A DNA stretch of 64,000 nucleotides from Rehmannia glutinosa (lineage: Eukaryota; Streptophyta; Magnoliopsida; Lamiales; Orobanchaceae): NCBI GenBank assembly GCA_016081115.2, contig CM071930.1, positions 27,295,641 to 27,359,640 of the forward strand, read 5' to 3'. The notes below the pieces were generated by a model. That model saw only the letters and a list, made by a program, of their open reading frames with translations, was not told the DNA's origin and ran no database searches. Position 1 is the first letter of the stretch. Each line of letters opens with the position of its first letter. Positions 1 through 12,300 of the stretch are shown in pieces. Made by a program: the position numbers and the translations under genes.

Positions 1-1082
1 TATGCAACATCACCAATTCTTTCAGTAATATTAAACACACTAATGTATCTAGAACTTAGTTTTTCTTTCTTTCCAAATTGCATTACCCCTATTATTGGTG
101 CCACCTTAAGAAATACTAGATCTCCTAGAGAAAATTCTAACATTATTCTTCTTTGATTTGAGTAACTTTTATGTCGGCTCTAAGCAGTCTCCATCCTCTA
201 TCAAATTTGTGTCACAACTTCTGTCATTTCTCGAATCATGTCTGGACCTAACAACTTCCTTTTGCCAACCATCCCAATGGACCGGCAATTTGCACCTTTG
301 ACCGTACAATGCTTCATAGAGAGCCATCACGATTGTGGCTTGATCGATGTTGTTGTACAAAAATTCTATAAAAGGTAGATATTTACTCCATTGTCCTTGA
401 AAATCTAGAACACAAACTCTAAGTATATCTTCTAAAGTTTGTATCGTTCGTTCTAATTGTCCGCTGGTTTGAGGGTGATAAGCAGTACAAAATAACAATT
501 GTGTCCCTAGTGTCTTCTGTAGACTTCTCCAGAAGGTAGATAAGAATCTGGAATCTCTATCTAACACAATGGATAGTGGCACACCATGAAGTCGAACCAC
601 TTCCTGTATATATAATTGTGTATATCGGTCCATGGAATAGGTTGAGCAAATAGGAATAGAATGAGCGGATTTGGTTAATCTGTCCGCGATCACCCAAATA
701 GCATAGTGTCCCTTGACAGTTTTGGGCAAACCTGTCACAAAATCCATGGTTATTCTTTCCCATTTCCATTCTGGAATAAGCAGAGGTTGCAACGTTCCAG
801 CTGGCCTTTTGTGTTCTGCCTTTATTTGTTGATAGGTTAAACGTTGTTCCACATATTGCGTGATATCCCATTTCATATCTGGCCACAAGTAATGCATCTT
901 CAAATCTCTGTACATTTTGGTAGGTACTGGATGTACAGAATATGGCGTTGAATGAGCTTCCCTAGAATATTCTCTCGGAGATCATCCCTGTTGGGCACAT
1001 ATAATCGTTCTTTAAATCGCAGTACTCCATTCTCAAATAGTTTGAAATCAGAAGACACTCCGGCGGCAATAATTTTATTCAC
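1..1082 (-). pseudogene. Gypsy integrase region, frame-broken
   Basis: The minus strand encodes the integrase part of a Ty3/Gypsy polyprotein, which joins retrotransposon cDNA to host DNA. An upstream linker segment lies at 900-1082. The catalytic core lies at about 240-915, with WERITMDFVTGLP, the second-Asp region LDRDSRFLS and the third-acid region AYHPQTSGQLERTIQTLED. The HHCC finger is degraded: only the tail (TYQQIKAEHKRPAG) is clear. The frame breaks near 200, and the C-terminal GDLVFLKVAP-type segment continues in another frame to the left edge. A Gypsy integrase is secure; activity is unlikely because of the frame breaks and the element D insertion upstream. Confidence 0.85.
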
Positions 1083-1092
1083 TTTGGCATAG

Positions 1093-1097
1093 TAATC
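1093..1097. repeat. Target site duplication of element D, left copy
   Basis: TAATC directly precedes the TG of the 5' LTR and is repeated exactly at 15349-15353 after the CA of the 3' LTR. A 5-bp duplication is the normal Copia integration footprint. Confidence 0.95.
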
Positions 1098-2656
1098 TGT
1101 TGGGAAATTTATTGTTTAGATTTTGATGAATGCCATGTAAAACTTAGAATAGGAAGTTGGCACCCCATTTTTTTGTCAGAACGTATTGTAATAAATAGGG
1201 TGGTCAAGCCGAGTTAAGTCGCTATGACTAAACATGCAAAAAGACAACTAAAGACTAGAAGGAAGACTCATTGCAAGACAACCGAGTATGGCAAAGAAGA
1301 GAAGACAGGGGACTCGATCAAGGAACAATTTGAGATGCGGTGAGTGGAGTATCGATCAAGTCGGCCTAAACATAGCCAAGTCTCAAGTCTAAGTGACGGA
1401 GAGTCATCCAATGATTGAAAGTGACTCTAAGTCACCTAGGGAAAGCAAGGAAATGCGGTCAAATCGAGATAATCAAAGAGATCCGTTGCCGTAAATCAAG
1501 AGAATTACTTAAACAAGTATATCTCCATGCTACCTTTCTCGAAGTGCTCGGTCCCCGAGAAGCGTGCAAGAGGAATAAACCAATGGGAAGCACTACACCG
1601 TGTCGAAACTACGAAAAGTCAAGAACATTTCATACGAGGAAGTGGCAAATTCAAGGATCGCAACAAGACAAGCCAACGTCCACAAGTGACTTTCAAAAAT
1701 AAGCTTATCTCTTCAACGGGCGATTTTTGAAAGATCACTATAAAAGGCCGAGGAATGACTCGAGAGAAGGTTACCAACCACAAACATTCAAGAAATTATT
1801 TGAATCAGAATCGGAAATATTCTCAAATCATTCAAAATTAATCCTCAAGCCTACATTACGAAGCACATCAATCCAACACTCACTGTGAAGGAAAGATAAC
1901 TTCAATCGGTTGAAGAGGAAATTATTGAAGAATTAGGGGGTCTACATTCCACGAAGGATTGTAGGAAGGTTCAAGGTCGAACCAGTCTCGGGTTTTTGGA
2001 GGGCTTCGTGATCAAATCCAAAGAGCTTGAGCAAGTGGGCTGAAGTAGCAAGGCAGTGCCCTGTGAAGAAGAAGCCGAGTCGTCACGAGAAGCCAAAGAG
2101 TGATCAAGGCATCTCCGGATCGAGTCCCAAAGGATCAAGTCACCGTGTGTGATCAAGACTTGTATCTGGGTCGTTACCACCACTTTGTATATCTTGATCA
2201 ATACCTAGTGGATTCCTCCAGGAGTTGGAGAAGAGAGGAGTAGAAGAATTACCCCATCTTGAACCTCTATAAAAACTTATCGTGTCATTTACATTTCAAA
2301 GACTTTAATTCCTGCATCTTATTTATTTAACCTGGCGATAAATTTGCTATCCACTTGATAATTTCTAAGTACTAAACCAAGCATTAAATCATTGCTTAAC
2401 CATAATTAAGGGTGTTAAGTCTTCCGCTGAAAACAAACTACCGTTGAGCTAATTCAGTCTTAACAACTGAGTTATTCCATCAACAGCTCAGTTGAGTCTG
2501 TTGAGTGACTAACTCTACTGATTAACTAAATTGGTCATCCACCAAGGACACAAATGTGTATCAACTCGAACTTTAAAAAGGACTAAATCGAAAAGTTTGT
2601 AAGGTTTATTCAACCCCCCCTTCTAAACCTTACACTCACACCCCTTGGGACCTACA
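1098..2656 (+). repeat. 5' LTR of element D
   Basis: It starts TGTTGGGAAATTT and ends GGGACCTACA. It aligns along its whole length with 13777-15348. A TATAAAAG box at 1739-1746 marks the likely U3/R promoter. Compared with the 3' LTR, this copy has small substitutions and indels concentrated where the 3' copy reads CTG or CAG. Open frames within it (about 1415-1730 and 1971-2201) are not conserved genes. Confidence 0.95.
1739..1746 (+). promoter_or_regulatory. TATA box in element D 5' LTR
   Basis: TATAAAAG lies inside the LTR and is conserved in the 3' LTR at 14430-14437. The position, well upstream of the U5 end, fits the element's own RNA polymerase II promoter. Transcription start not determined. 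Confidence 0.65.
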
Positions 2657-2658
2657 AG

Positions 2659-2670
2659 TGGTATCAGAGC
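2659..2670 (+). other. Primer binding site of element D
   Basis: TGGTATCAGAGC starts two bases after the 5' LTR. This is the common plant Copia site, complementary to the 3' end of initiator methionine tRNA, which primes minus-strand DNA synthesis. Confidence 0.93.
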
Positions 2671-2783
2671 GGTTGGTTCATTGAGCCTTCCGCACTGGTT
2701 ACTGAACTAGATCCCCAAATTTTTCAAAGTCTATTTTAGTACTTAAGTTTTCAAAACTCCTTTTATCATTAAAAGTTATCATC

Positions 2784-5110
2784 ATGGAAGCAAATTTGAC
2801 ATGCATCCCTGTGTTCACAATTGAAGAATTTGATGATTGGAAAATTCGTATGCAGGCTCATTTATCAAAGATTACATGATGAGATGTGGATAGTGATAGA
2901 GGATGGGCCACTGCAAATTTTAAAAGTGAACACAAATTGTAAGAAGAGCTGCAAATTGAAGGTGAAGAGGATGTAGCTCCCGGACACGGCTATGATTGAA
3001 AAACCAAGAGTTGAATGGACAAATGATGACAGAAAAAGATATAACTTGGACAATGTGGCCAAGAACATTCTTTACAAAACCTTGGACAAAGCCATGTTCA
3101 ACAAAGTCAAATCATGCAAAACGGCTAAAGAAATCTAGGACAAGCTAACATTGATTTGTGAAGGCTCGAGCAAATCAAAGAAAACAAATTATCGGTGGTC
3201 ATCTGAAAAATTTGAGAATTTCAAAATGATCTTAGGAGAGAACCTGGATCAACTGGATGCTCGATTCACGAAATCACCAACGAGCTATCAAAGATTGGGA
3301 AAAGAACATACACAGAAGGAAATGTGTATGAAGATCCTAAAAAGTCTTCCAGCTGAATGGGAAATGAAGGTCATGGCACTAAGACATCCATGGACCTATC
3401 GAAGACATCCAACCATGAACTATTCTCAGACCTCAAAGCCTACGAATTTGAGCTGAGAAGAAAAGACCAGAAAGAGACGGCTGTACCCAAAACATCTGCT
3501 CTAATTGTTAAGGATGGAAAAAGAGCTGAGGTCAAAGAAGTCATTGACCCAGAAGAAATAGCCCTACTGGTCAAAAGGTTCAACAAGTTCTTCAATAAGA
3601 ACTACAAGAGAGGCAAGGGCAAATCCTCCAGAAGACACTCAGCTCCCTCCAAGTCAAGATAAGATAGGCCAACCAAGAGAACATATCATCAAAAAGTCAA
3701 TATCAAAGGGTGACAATCCAAGAATGGAAAGAGCGATCAAAAGGTTGAATATCTATGCTAGAACTCAGGCAACCAGGTCACTATGCCAAGATCGCCTATA
3801 TCCTGTAGTCAACAAATACAGGAATGAAGAAGAAAGAAAGGTCTTGAGAGAAAAGAACACAAGAAAAGAAAAAGCAATGTTGGCCGCAGAGATCGCTGAG
3901 ACAGACAATAAAGTCAAAAGACATAGCCGAGTCGAGAGTAGTGAAGCGACTACTCAAGTGACTCAAGAAGAAGCCCTAATCTTTTGATGGCCAAGGAACA
4001 AGATCAACTCGACCAAGAAGATGAGGTACACTCTAACTCATCAAACTCGGTTCTAGTGATAGTGATCGTGACACACACACTTCATCACCCAATGATCTTT
4101 ATGATTCATTAGGCAAAATGATGAAAGATTTTGAACACATTAAATCCTCACACACACTACTAAATGAGGAAAACTGTCTACTCAAGAGCCAAAACTTACA
4201 GCTGACTAAGGAGTTGAGTACTCTAAGTCAAATAGCTGATGAGAATGAAAGTTTAAAGACCGAAAATGCAAAGTTATTAGCGAGAAATAGCTCGCTATAG
4301 AAAAGAGGAAAATGACCTCAAAAATGTGATTGCCTCATTTACTAAGGCATCTAAATCATTGGATGATCTTATTATGAGTCAAAGAGAATGTGGAGACAAG
4401 ACATGCTTAGGATTTAATTCCACTATGCTATGTCAGGCTCCAAGAGTGATTTTGGAAAAAGGATCTTCAAGCAATGAAGTATCTCAAAAATCCAAAACTC
4501 CAAATGGTGCATACACATTTAATCCAAAGCACAATTACAAGCAAACTGGCCTTGGTTATAAAGGAAAAGGAAAACAGCCAGTTGAGTGCGTTGAAAGGAC
4601 AGCTGAGAAGAAATTCAGCCGAGTTCCTCAGCAAACCCCAAACAGAAAATACTCTGTAAAGAAGAAACAGAGCTACCAAAAACCCCAGAAAATCTATAAA
4701 GGAAACACATATGATGGGAATGGTAGAAAATATCCAAGCCAAGCTGATTGGAATGATGTGAACTATCAGCAAAAACCTATGGAATATAAGCCCAAATGGC
4801 AAAGGCCCAGAACTCAGCAAAGGCCATTCCAAAGGTATAAGAGCTTTCATCAGCACACATATGCACCTAGGCACTACACTTAGACATCACAACTACCCAA
4901 AGAAGGCGATTGCTAGAACACATATATAGGCATACGACAAAAGAGAGTTTGTATGAACCTAGAATCCCCAAGCAATTTGCCAAAATTAATTATGATTATG
5001 GCACTGATAGATGGCAACCCCTTAGAGTCAAATCATTTGGCTATAGGTTGGTTGGATCATCTTACAATTCTAACCCCTCAGGACCCAGACAAGTATGGGT
5101 ACCTAAAACT
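2784..5110 (+). pseudogene. Element D gag, frame-broken
   Basis: This is the capsid gene of the Copia element. It starts MEANLTCIPVFTIEEFDDWK (ATG 2784), a typical Copia gag N-terminus. UBN2-like capsid sequence follows across 3000-3660 (ILKSLPAEWEMKVMALR, ELFSDLKAYEFELRRKDQ), ending in a lysine/arginine-rich stretch. A degraded zinc-knuckle region lies at about 3720-3800. An acidic and coiled-coil segment (4118-4300, NEENCLLKSQNLQLTKEL) follows, then a long basic Gln/Tyr/Lys-rich tail (4326-4883). The long coiled-coil tail is usual in large Sirevirus-like gags. The reading frame shifts at least five times, and one TAG sits at about 3136 where Trp is expected. Confidence 0.85.
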
Positions 5111-5149
5111 TAAATTCCTTGAGTGCAGGTTCAAGGAAACAAATTGAGT

Positions 5150-6600
5150 GCTAAGGAACCTGGTACATGGATAGTGGTGCATTCCCGGACACATGACAGG
5201 AAACAAGAAAAATCTGTCAAACTTCAAGGAAGTCAAAGGAGCAAAAGTCATATTTGGAGGAAATGAAGCTCCAGGAGAAATAAGAGGCATTGGATCCATC
5301 AAGAAAAATGGATTAGAAATCACAGATGTTGCATATGTTGAAGGACTCAACTTCAACTTGCTAAGCATCGACCAACTCGTGACAAGGGTTATAATGTTGG
5401 ATTTAACATGGGTATATGCCAAATCAAGGATGTTGAATCGAATGAAGTTGTGTTGCAAGGATGCAGACAAAAGAACATGTATGTCGTGGATTGGTCAACC
5501 GCAACACCCATCACCTGTCTATTAGCAAAAGAGCAAATTGAATCAAGTTGGTACGTGGCACAAAAAGCCGAGTCACCCGAATTTCAAAACGATTAACAAG
5601 CTTGCCGTATAATCTTGTGGAAGGACTTCCGGACTCGATTATACAAGAAGGAGAGTATATGTGACGCATGTCGAAGGGAAAACAAATCAAATCATCATTC
5701 AAATAAAAGACACGCCCATCTTCAACAAGAATATTGCATCTCGCTACATATGGATCTATTTGGCCCAAAGTGGAACCAAATAGCATAAGTGGAAAGAAAT
5801 ACACCTTAGTGGTAGTAGATGACTACTCAAGATATACATGGACAATATTCATGTGTAAGAAGAAAGAAACTCTACAGAAACTACCACATTTGATGAAGAG
5901 AATTCAAAATGAGAAGAGCCAAACCATTATCAAAATAAGATCGAGATGAGGAACCGAGTTTGTCAATGGGATAATAACTCGATATTGTATTGAAAATGGC
6001 ATTGGTCATGAACTATCTGCGACAAGGACTCCACAAATGAATGGAGTTGCGAGAAAGAAAGAATAGAACTCTCAAAGAAGCAGCAAGGACCATGTTAGCT
6101 GAAGCAGGGTTACCAAAAAGATTTTGGGCTGAAGCAATAAACACAGCATGCTACACTCAAAATAGATGCATGATACACAGACAGCTGACAAAGACTCCTT
6201 ATGAGATTTGGACAGGGAGAAAACCTAATGTTGCATATTTTAGAATATTTGGATGTAAATGCTTCATCCATAACAATAGCAAAGATAATCTAAAGGCGTT
6301 TGATGCTAAAGCTGATGAAGGTATCTTCTTGGGATACTCAGCTGAAAGCAAAGCCTACAGAGTACTCAACAAGAGGACTATGGTTACAGAGGAATCCATT
6401 CATGTGGTGTTCGATGAACCAAATGTTAATGGAGAAGACATTGAAGAATCAACTGATAAGCTAAATCAACCAACCGTGCAGAAGAATCCCTATCTTTGGT
6501 GAAGCAAGTGGAATTATAAACTCGGATGAAGATGAGATAGTCAATCTCAAAAACAATGGAAAATTTGCGGCTAAGTGATTACGAGAGAGCTGATCAAAGC
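5150..6600 (+). pseudogene. Element D protease and integrase, frame-broken
   Basis: The aspartic protease of Copia pol begins near 5158 with W-Y-M-D-S-G. The frame breaks immediately after that catalytic motif, then resumes as NKKNLSNFKEVKGAKVIFGG (from about 5200) through the LLSIDQL motif. A degraded GAG-pre-integrase segment spans about 5590-5760. Integrase follows: VVVDDYSRYTW with the first catalytic Asp (about 5805-5840), GTEFVNG near the second (about 5950) and the PQMNGVA segment (about 6030). A well-kept C-terminal half lies at 6041-6502 (NRTLKEAARTMLAEAGLPKRFWAEA). These enzymes would process Gag-Pol and integrate cDNA. This copy cannot make them without frame repair or sequence correction. 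Confidence 0.85.
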
Positions 6601-6654
6601 AACACACAAACAAAGAAGACGAATCCGGCTAACTTACTCCAACTTTGATGTAAG

Positions 6655-8279
6655 ATGGTGAGAGACCATCCACGAACTTGTCATTGGAGATATAAGAGAA
6701 GGTGTCAAAACAAGATCCGAACTCAACAAGAAGCTATGTTCACATGCTTCATCTCACAAATAGAGCCCAAAGATGTGTCACAAGCATTAGATGACACACA
6801 TTGGATTCAAGCTATGCAAGAAGAATCAATCGGTTTGAAAGAAATAAAGTATGGGAATTAGTTCAAAGACCCACCCATCAAAATGTTATTGGCACTAAAC
6901 GGGTGTTCAGAAATAAGATGAACGAGGAAGGTTCTGTGGTAAGAAACAAAGCAAGATTAGTAGCCAAAGGATATTGCCAAGAAGAATGGATAGATTTTGA
7001 TGAAACATTTGCCCCCGTAGCAAGATTGGAAGCTATAAGGATGTTTCTTGCCTATGCGACTCACAAGAATTTTCTTGTATATCGATGGATGTAAAAAGCG
7101 CATTCCTAAATGGTTTATTGGAAGAAGAAGTGTATGTTGAACAACCTCCAGGATTTGTGCAGAAGACTCTTGGAGATAAGGTATATAAACTCAAGAAAGC
7201 TCTATATGGATTGAAACAGGCACCCAGAGCATGGTATGATACTTTGTCACAATTCCTAACGAGAATGGATTCACAAAAGGAAAAGTAGATAGAACACTTT
7301 TCGAAATTCAAGACAAGAAGAGTATACTACTTGTTCAAATATATGTGGATGACATCATTTTTGGATCCACAAACAAATAGTCAGTGATAAATTCTCAAAC
7401 CTCATGCAAAGCAAGTTCGAAATGAGCATGATGGGAGAGCTGACATTCTTCCTTGGACTCCAAGTGAAACAACTAAAGGATGGAACCTTCATAAGTTAAA
7501 TAAAATACACCAGAGATTTAATGAAAACATTTGGTATGGAAGAGAAGTCTTACGTGAAAATACCAATGAATACATCGATCAAAATGGACATGGATGCGGA
7601 TGGCAAGTCTCAGATCAAACAAGATCTGAGCACTTATTAGATCATTGCTCTATCTCACAAAGAAGCGGGGACATCACCTTTCTTTGTAGGTGTATGTGCA
7701 AGATTTCAATCTGCTCCAAAAGAGAGCCATATGACAGTAGCTAAGAGGATCTTGAGATACTTGAAAGGAAGCTAAGAAGTTGGCTTATGGTATCCAAATG
7801 AAGGTGGATTCAAGCTAATTGGCTATTCGGACTCGACTATCTTTGGATGCATAGTTGACAGAAAAAAAGCACCTCGGGCACATGTCAAATGCTTGGCAAC
7901 AGTGATTTCTGGTTTAGCAAGAAGCAAAATTCAATAGCCACCTCTACAATGAAGCGAGAATACATAGTTGCGGGCGCTTGTTGTGCCCAAGTCCTATGGA
8001 TGAGACAAAGAAATGAGAGACTATAAAGTTGAAGAAAAGGAAATTCCAATCATGTGTGATAACACAAGTGCAATTGCAATCACTCAAAATCCTGTGTTGC
8101 ACTCAAGAACAAAGCATATCGATGTCAGATATCACTTCATAAGAGATCATGTTGAAAAGAAGGACATTACCTTGGAGTATATTTCAACTAATAAACAGGT
8201 TGGTGACATATTCACAAAACCATTATGTGAGTCAAGATTTGAAGAACTCAAGCATGAGTTAGGGTTAATTGAGTGGTGA
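6655..8279 (+). pseudogene. Element D reverse transcriptase and RNase H, frame-broken
   Basis: The reverse transcriptase starts with ALDDTHWIQAMQEE (about 6787). It continues with KARLVAKGYCQEEWIDFDETFAPVARLEA (6950-7040), MDVKSAFLNGLLEEEVYVEQPPGF (from 7085) and the catalytic YVDD box near 7341-7352. The RT thumb and RNase H region (7380-7990) is shattered by indels. The RNase H C-terminus is clean: MCDNTSAIAITQNPVLHSRTKHIDVRYHF to a TGA at 8277-8279. It copies element RNA to DNA inside virus-like particles. Family assignment to Copia is secure. The protein as read here is not continuous. Confidence 0.88.
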
Positions 8280-8830
8280 CACTCGGAAGAATCAAAGAAA
8301 AGAAATGAAACACAAAAAGGAAAAATAGTTTGAACTCTCAAATCGCTAAGTAAATCACCAGATCGGAAGACAACGACTTTACCGAATCATCGACGACAAA
8401 TTGTCACTAAGAGAACTGTGAGAAGAAGAGTTAAATCAGCTGAGGGAAAAACTGAGTCATTTATGAGCAAAGTGACAAAAACGCAGTCGTTTTTACTAAG
8501 CGGGAATGTTTTTAAGAATTACGTCAGCATAATTATGACTGTCACAGCAAAAAAAGCTGCACACCAAGCTTATGATTGGATATAAATGCTGCCGCATTAA
8601 ATACGAGACATTAAATGCTAAATCGGCGTGCAAAATCTAAGCCGTTGATTTCGATCACATTTCAAAAACCACCCGCACGTCCTTTCATAAACCATACTTA
8701 AATTTTTTTCTTGTTTCTCTCTCACATTACCAAAACTGTTCATTTCTCTCAGAAGCAAAGGCAAAACTCTCTCAAAACCCTATCTATCTTCAAATCAACT
8801 TCTAAGTTTCCTTCGGTGAAATCCTGAAAA
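8280..8830 (+). other. Spacer between pol and ORF3 of element D
   Basis: About 550 bp without a convincing gene. The last 130 bp are pyrimidine-rich (TCTCTCTCAC, CTCTCTCAAAACC) and end in an AT-rich stretch and GAAAAATGG around the ORF3 start. This would suit a leader or internal promoter for a separately expressed ORF3, but no direct evidence is visible. Confidence 0.4.
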
Positions 8831-9340
8831 ATGGCATCAACCTATGATTTTGTCAAGCTAGGAAAGCAAATCCACACAGGGTCTACTGTGGATTTCGAGG
8901 GCATGGTCAAACAGTGGTCCGATGACTCCCTCATAAAGAAGATCGCTGAAAAGCTCGAAACATCCGGGCTAAAACCATTCCTAACGATGGAGTTCTCAAT
9001 GACCTATGTGGAGGAGGTCGCACAGTTCTACGTGAACGCTGAGATTCACGATGAGGGGATCAAATCCTCTGTTCACGGAAAGGAGTTCATCATCTCTGCC
9101 AAGGATTTGGCAGAACACTACTCACTACCGGCGGAAGGAGCATCAGAAATCAATGAAGCTGATGTAGACCTGGCTGCTGCTTGGAGGGAAGTAGCCAAGT
9201 CCGACTATGCTGACAAAATAGTCTACACAACCAACAAGAGGCTGCTGAAGGAGGACTACCACAAACTGTTGGACATAGTTGCCAAATGCATAGACATCAA
9301 ATTTGGCGGCTTTGACCAACTCATCCCAAAGCAAAGTTGA
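8831..9340 (+). CDS. Element D ORF3, N-terminal domain (plant transposon-associated / env-like)
   Basis: An open frame of 169 codons starts at ATG 8831 (MASTYDFVKLGKQIHTGS) 550 bp after pol. It is helical-looking and carries FYVNAEIHDEGIKSSVHGKE and ISAKDLAEHYSLPAEG. These resemble the 'putative plant transposon protein' domain found in accessory ORFs of plant retrotransposons. Comparison was by memory only. Its position downstream of pol on the sense strand is where Sireviruses carry env-like ORFs. No signal peptide or clear transmembrane segment was seen in this piece. The frame closes at 9340, but coding-like sequence continues in other frames. Function unknown. Confidence 0.6.
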   Translation: MASTYDFVKLGKQIHTGSTVDFEGMVKQWSDDSLIKKIAEKLETSGLKPFLTMEFSMTYVEEVAQFYVNAEIHDEGIKSSVHGKEFIISAKDLAEHYSLPAEGASEINEADVDLAAAWREVAKSDYADKIVYTTNKRLLKEDYHKLLDIVAKCIDIKFGGFDQLIPKQS

Positions 9341-12300
9341 TCGTAATGGCTGCGATCATTGAAGAAAGGAAAATAAACTGGTTGAGTTTGTCTACAAAGC
9401 AGACTCGCCCGAATATAGGAACAAATCCTTCAAGGAGAATGGTACATTTGGAGGATCCCCGGATATGGTCTCAGTGATCGGTCGACGATGGAGGTCAAAG
9501 GAGTCCCTCTTAGACATGGAAAAGCGTTCCATGTAAATAAGAGGATGTTCGAGATCAAACCTCTCTCCGGGCGCACGAGAAGAGAGCCTACGCCAAGAGA
9601 GCGACACGAGTGAGGGGGAATCACCACGACTGAAGATACAAATTGTCTCCTCTCCACCAAAGAAGAAGGTTGCCCTGCAATGCTTTGCTAAGAAGATCTA
9701 CCGCTCCTGCAAAAAGAAAGAAAAACAAATCGCTCCTCCCCCTGCAGCCGAGTCACACCGCCCCGCAGCCGTGTCTCCCCGCCCAAAGAACAACGGTCGA
9801 GAAGGACTCTCAAATACCTTCTCCAATTGTCAAAAAGAGGAGAACGATAAGCCAAGACGGCCAACTCCTCGAAAGAAAACACCGGCACGGCCCCCGCCCA
9901 AGACTCGAAAAAACTCTCTCCGAACTGTAAATCCCTGCGTACGAACTAAGAGACGAAGAAAAATCATCAAGCGCTCCGAGCTTGAGAAACCGGGCCGAGT
10001 CGACCACTCGGTGAAGCAGAATCTGGGAGACTGCTGGAGAAGTAGAGTCTCCGGATATTATTGATGAAACAGACTAAGTCTGTGAAGGCGATCAACAGAG
10101 CAAATTGAAGACACAAATCGTAGTTCGCACAAACCGAGACACAAGAAGAAGGCGAGAAAGCACACTCGCTTTGTTGACAGGATCATATCCCCTCCTCCCG
10201 CAATGCACGCAAAATGACAAAGATGGAGCACCGAGCTTGCTACCTTCTATCCCCGAGCACGAGGGACAACAAGAACAAGGCGATAGAGATGATAGTGATG
10301 TGATGATCCTATCCCCACCTTATCCGGACATCCAAAATCGTCATGCGAGAGTGGAGGAAGTGGAAAATGAGTCGATCAAGGGAACAATTCCAACGGCTGA
10401 ATTTATAGAAGAGGAAGAGGAATCTGCTGAACTTTCTTGGGTGACCACTATGATCTCAAGATCGGATGAAGAAAAGCGCAAAGATATCTTGCGGATCTTC
10501 AAGGACAAGGAGAAGGAGAGACAGAGCAAAGGAAGGCTGAGGCACGTGAGAAGGCCAAAGATCGCCTATCACCGCACCCACGAACACACACATCATCTCT
10601 TTGATGTCTTATCGCATGGCTGATGAGGATCGGACCTGCTTGCCGCCACGGAAGAAATGCAAATGCAGCAGGCATTGCATGAATCCGAATCCTTCACGAG
10701 CAAAAATTGATGGAGGGACTAGGAGAGTCCTCCAAAACACAGTTGAAATCGATCCAATGGGAGTGGTACAAAAAATCGCCACCGTTGTTCTTTGCCACCA
10801 CTTCCCAGACTCACTCGGAAGAAAAGAAATAAGGGAAATGGCGATGAAACGGGATAGTGGGGACCCCAAATCGAGCCAACCCCTATTGAAGGTGTCTTAC
10901 CACGCCCCAACAAATTGAACACTCGGTAAAGCAAATGGGAGTTTGGAGACGAGTGACCCCATTCCAAGTCACTCACCGGTGCGTGCGCCCGGTGGGGAAA
11001 CTCCCTCCATTGCGGCAAGGTCGGAGGATCTTTGCAGATGACTCCACAACGAATCTAGGAGGCGAAGTGGAGAAAGAACAAACAAAAAAAGTACACAGCA
11101 AGTTGTCATCAACGGCTCGAGGCGATTGAGACTGTCTCGGTGAGGTGCCAACCGCTCTGAAGGCTAATGACGGCTGCGATGCGGTCGAGGCACGAGAAGG
11201 AACAACCCGGGAGTTAACACTGCAGGCGATGAAAGTGCAATCCATGGGGTTGAGACTCCAATGGATGCCACCGCAGAAAGACCCTCGAGGCATGCTACAC
11301 TGCTGTCGAAAGAGATGTCCAGGCCTTGCTGCGTTGAGACTGCAGGAGGTAATGAAGGCCAACGGGAGGTTGAGACCTCCCGGGTAAAGAAATCTGAAGT
11401 AGAGACATCCCTCCTGCTATCATTGATCCATCGAGAAAAGGAGATAAGTGCACTTCATGATTCCCAGGATAATCTTGATGTAAATTTTCTGGGATCGGAA
11501 AGCGCGACGAAGAAGCGAGTCATCCCCGTGATGCATCCAAAAGACTCGGCTAAGGATGTTCCAAGCACGAGCAAGTCTCGATCTCAAGACTACTCGTCAA
11601 ACTTTCAATTTTGATGATGAGCCACCAATGGAAATCTCATCATCGTCCGATGACGCTTCGATAAGGCCGAGGACCATCCACTCAATTGGAGAAACCAAAG
11701 AGACCGACGAAGCCGTTGAGACAATGAGGCTCGGCAAGCTGGGTCCACTTCACAAAAGACCCCAGTGAAACAGAGTCCATCGCGAGCTCCCCAAGTCTGC
11801 GCAGCAGTTCGACTCAAAAGGAACTTCACGCGCACCTCTCATCATTGAACAAATCCCGGTTGGCCGTGATGATTCCTTTGTAGAATCGTTTCCCTTCTCT
11901 CTGGAAGTACCCGACCTCCCCCAAGAGTCGAGAGAGATCTCGCGCTTCCACGGACCGGATCCTATCATTCCATCGATACCATCGTTCGGTGACTATGACT
12001 TTGACGTGCGTGGCGTGGCCAGTCACCGCAACGGAAGGAACAAATGAAGTTCGGGAGGTGTTCAAAGCATTATTTGCTGAAATTGAGCAGATGGAGAGGC
12101 ACCAGGCCTCTATGGACATGAGATTGGACAACAGAGATGCCAACCTTACTGGCGACTTGAGAGGCATAATAGTCGAATCGGGGAATGGTGGCAACAAAGA
12201 AAACAATGCGTGTGGAACAAGCTAGATACTTGAGGACATTGTTCAACAAGTCGTTGGTATGGCGGCGAGAAATGCTTGATGCAAAGACGAAATTGAGAGA

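Larger units (their letters stand above)
1..1097 (-). mobile_element. Gypsy element A, left (3' pol) fragment
   Basis: This is the integrase end of a minus-strand Ty3/Gypsy element. It runs off the left edge of the window and is cut on the right by Copia element D at 1097/1098. The five bases TAATC at 1093-1097 recur at 15349-15353 beyond element D. The same pol gene resumes there with RNase H and reverse transcriptase, so the two pieces were once continuous. The chromovirus-like integrase C-terminus and the LTR ends (TGTAATACCC...CACA on the minus strand) suggest a Tekay/Del-type chromovirus. A chromodomain would lie outside the window. Confidence 0.88.

Noticed and set aside
1415..2201. Open frames inside the 5' LTR of element D
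   Set aside because: They are broken at the equivalent positions in the 3' LTR and lie in non-coding LTR sequence.
4467..4874. 135-codon minus-strand open frame antisense to element D gag
   Set aside because: The sense strand encodes recognisable gag tail sequence; the antisense reading is hydrophobic and low in family resemblance, as expected for the complement of a Lys/Gln-rich gene.
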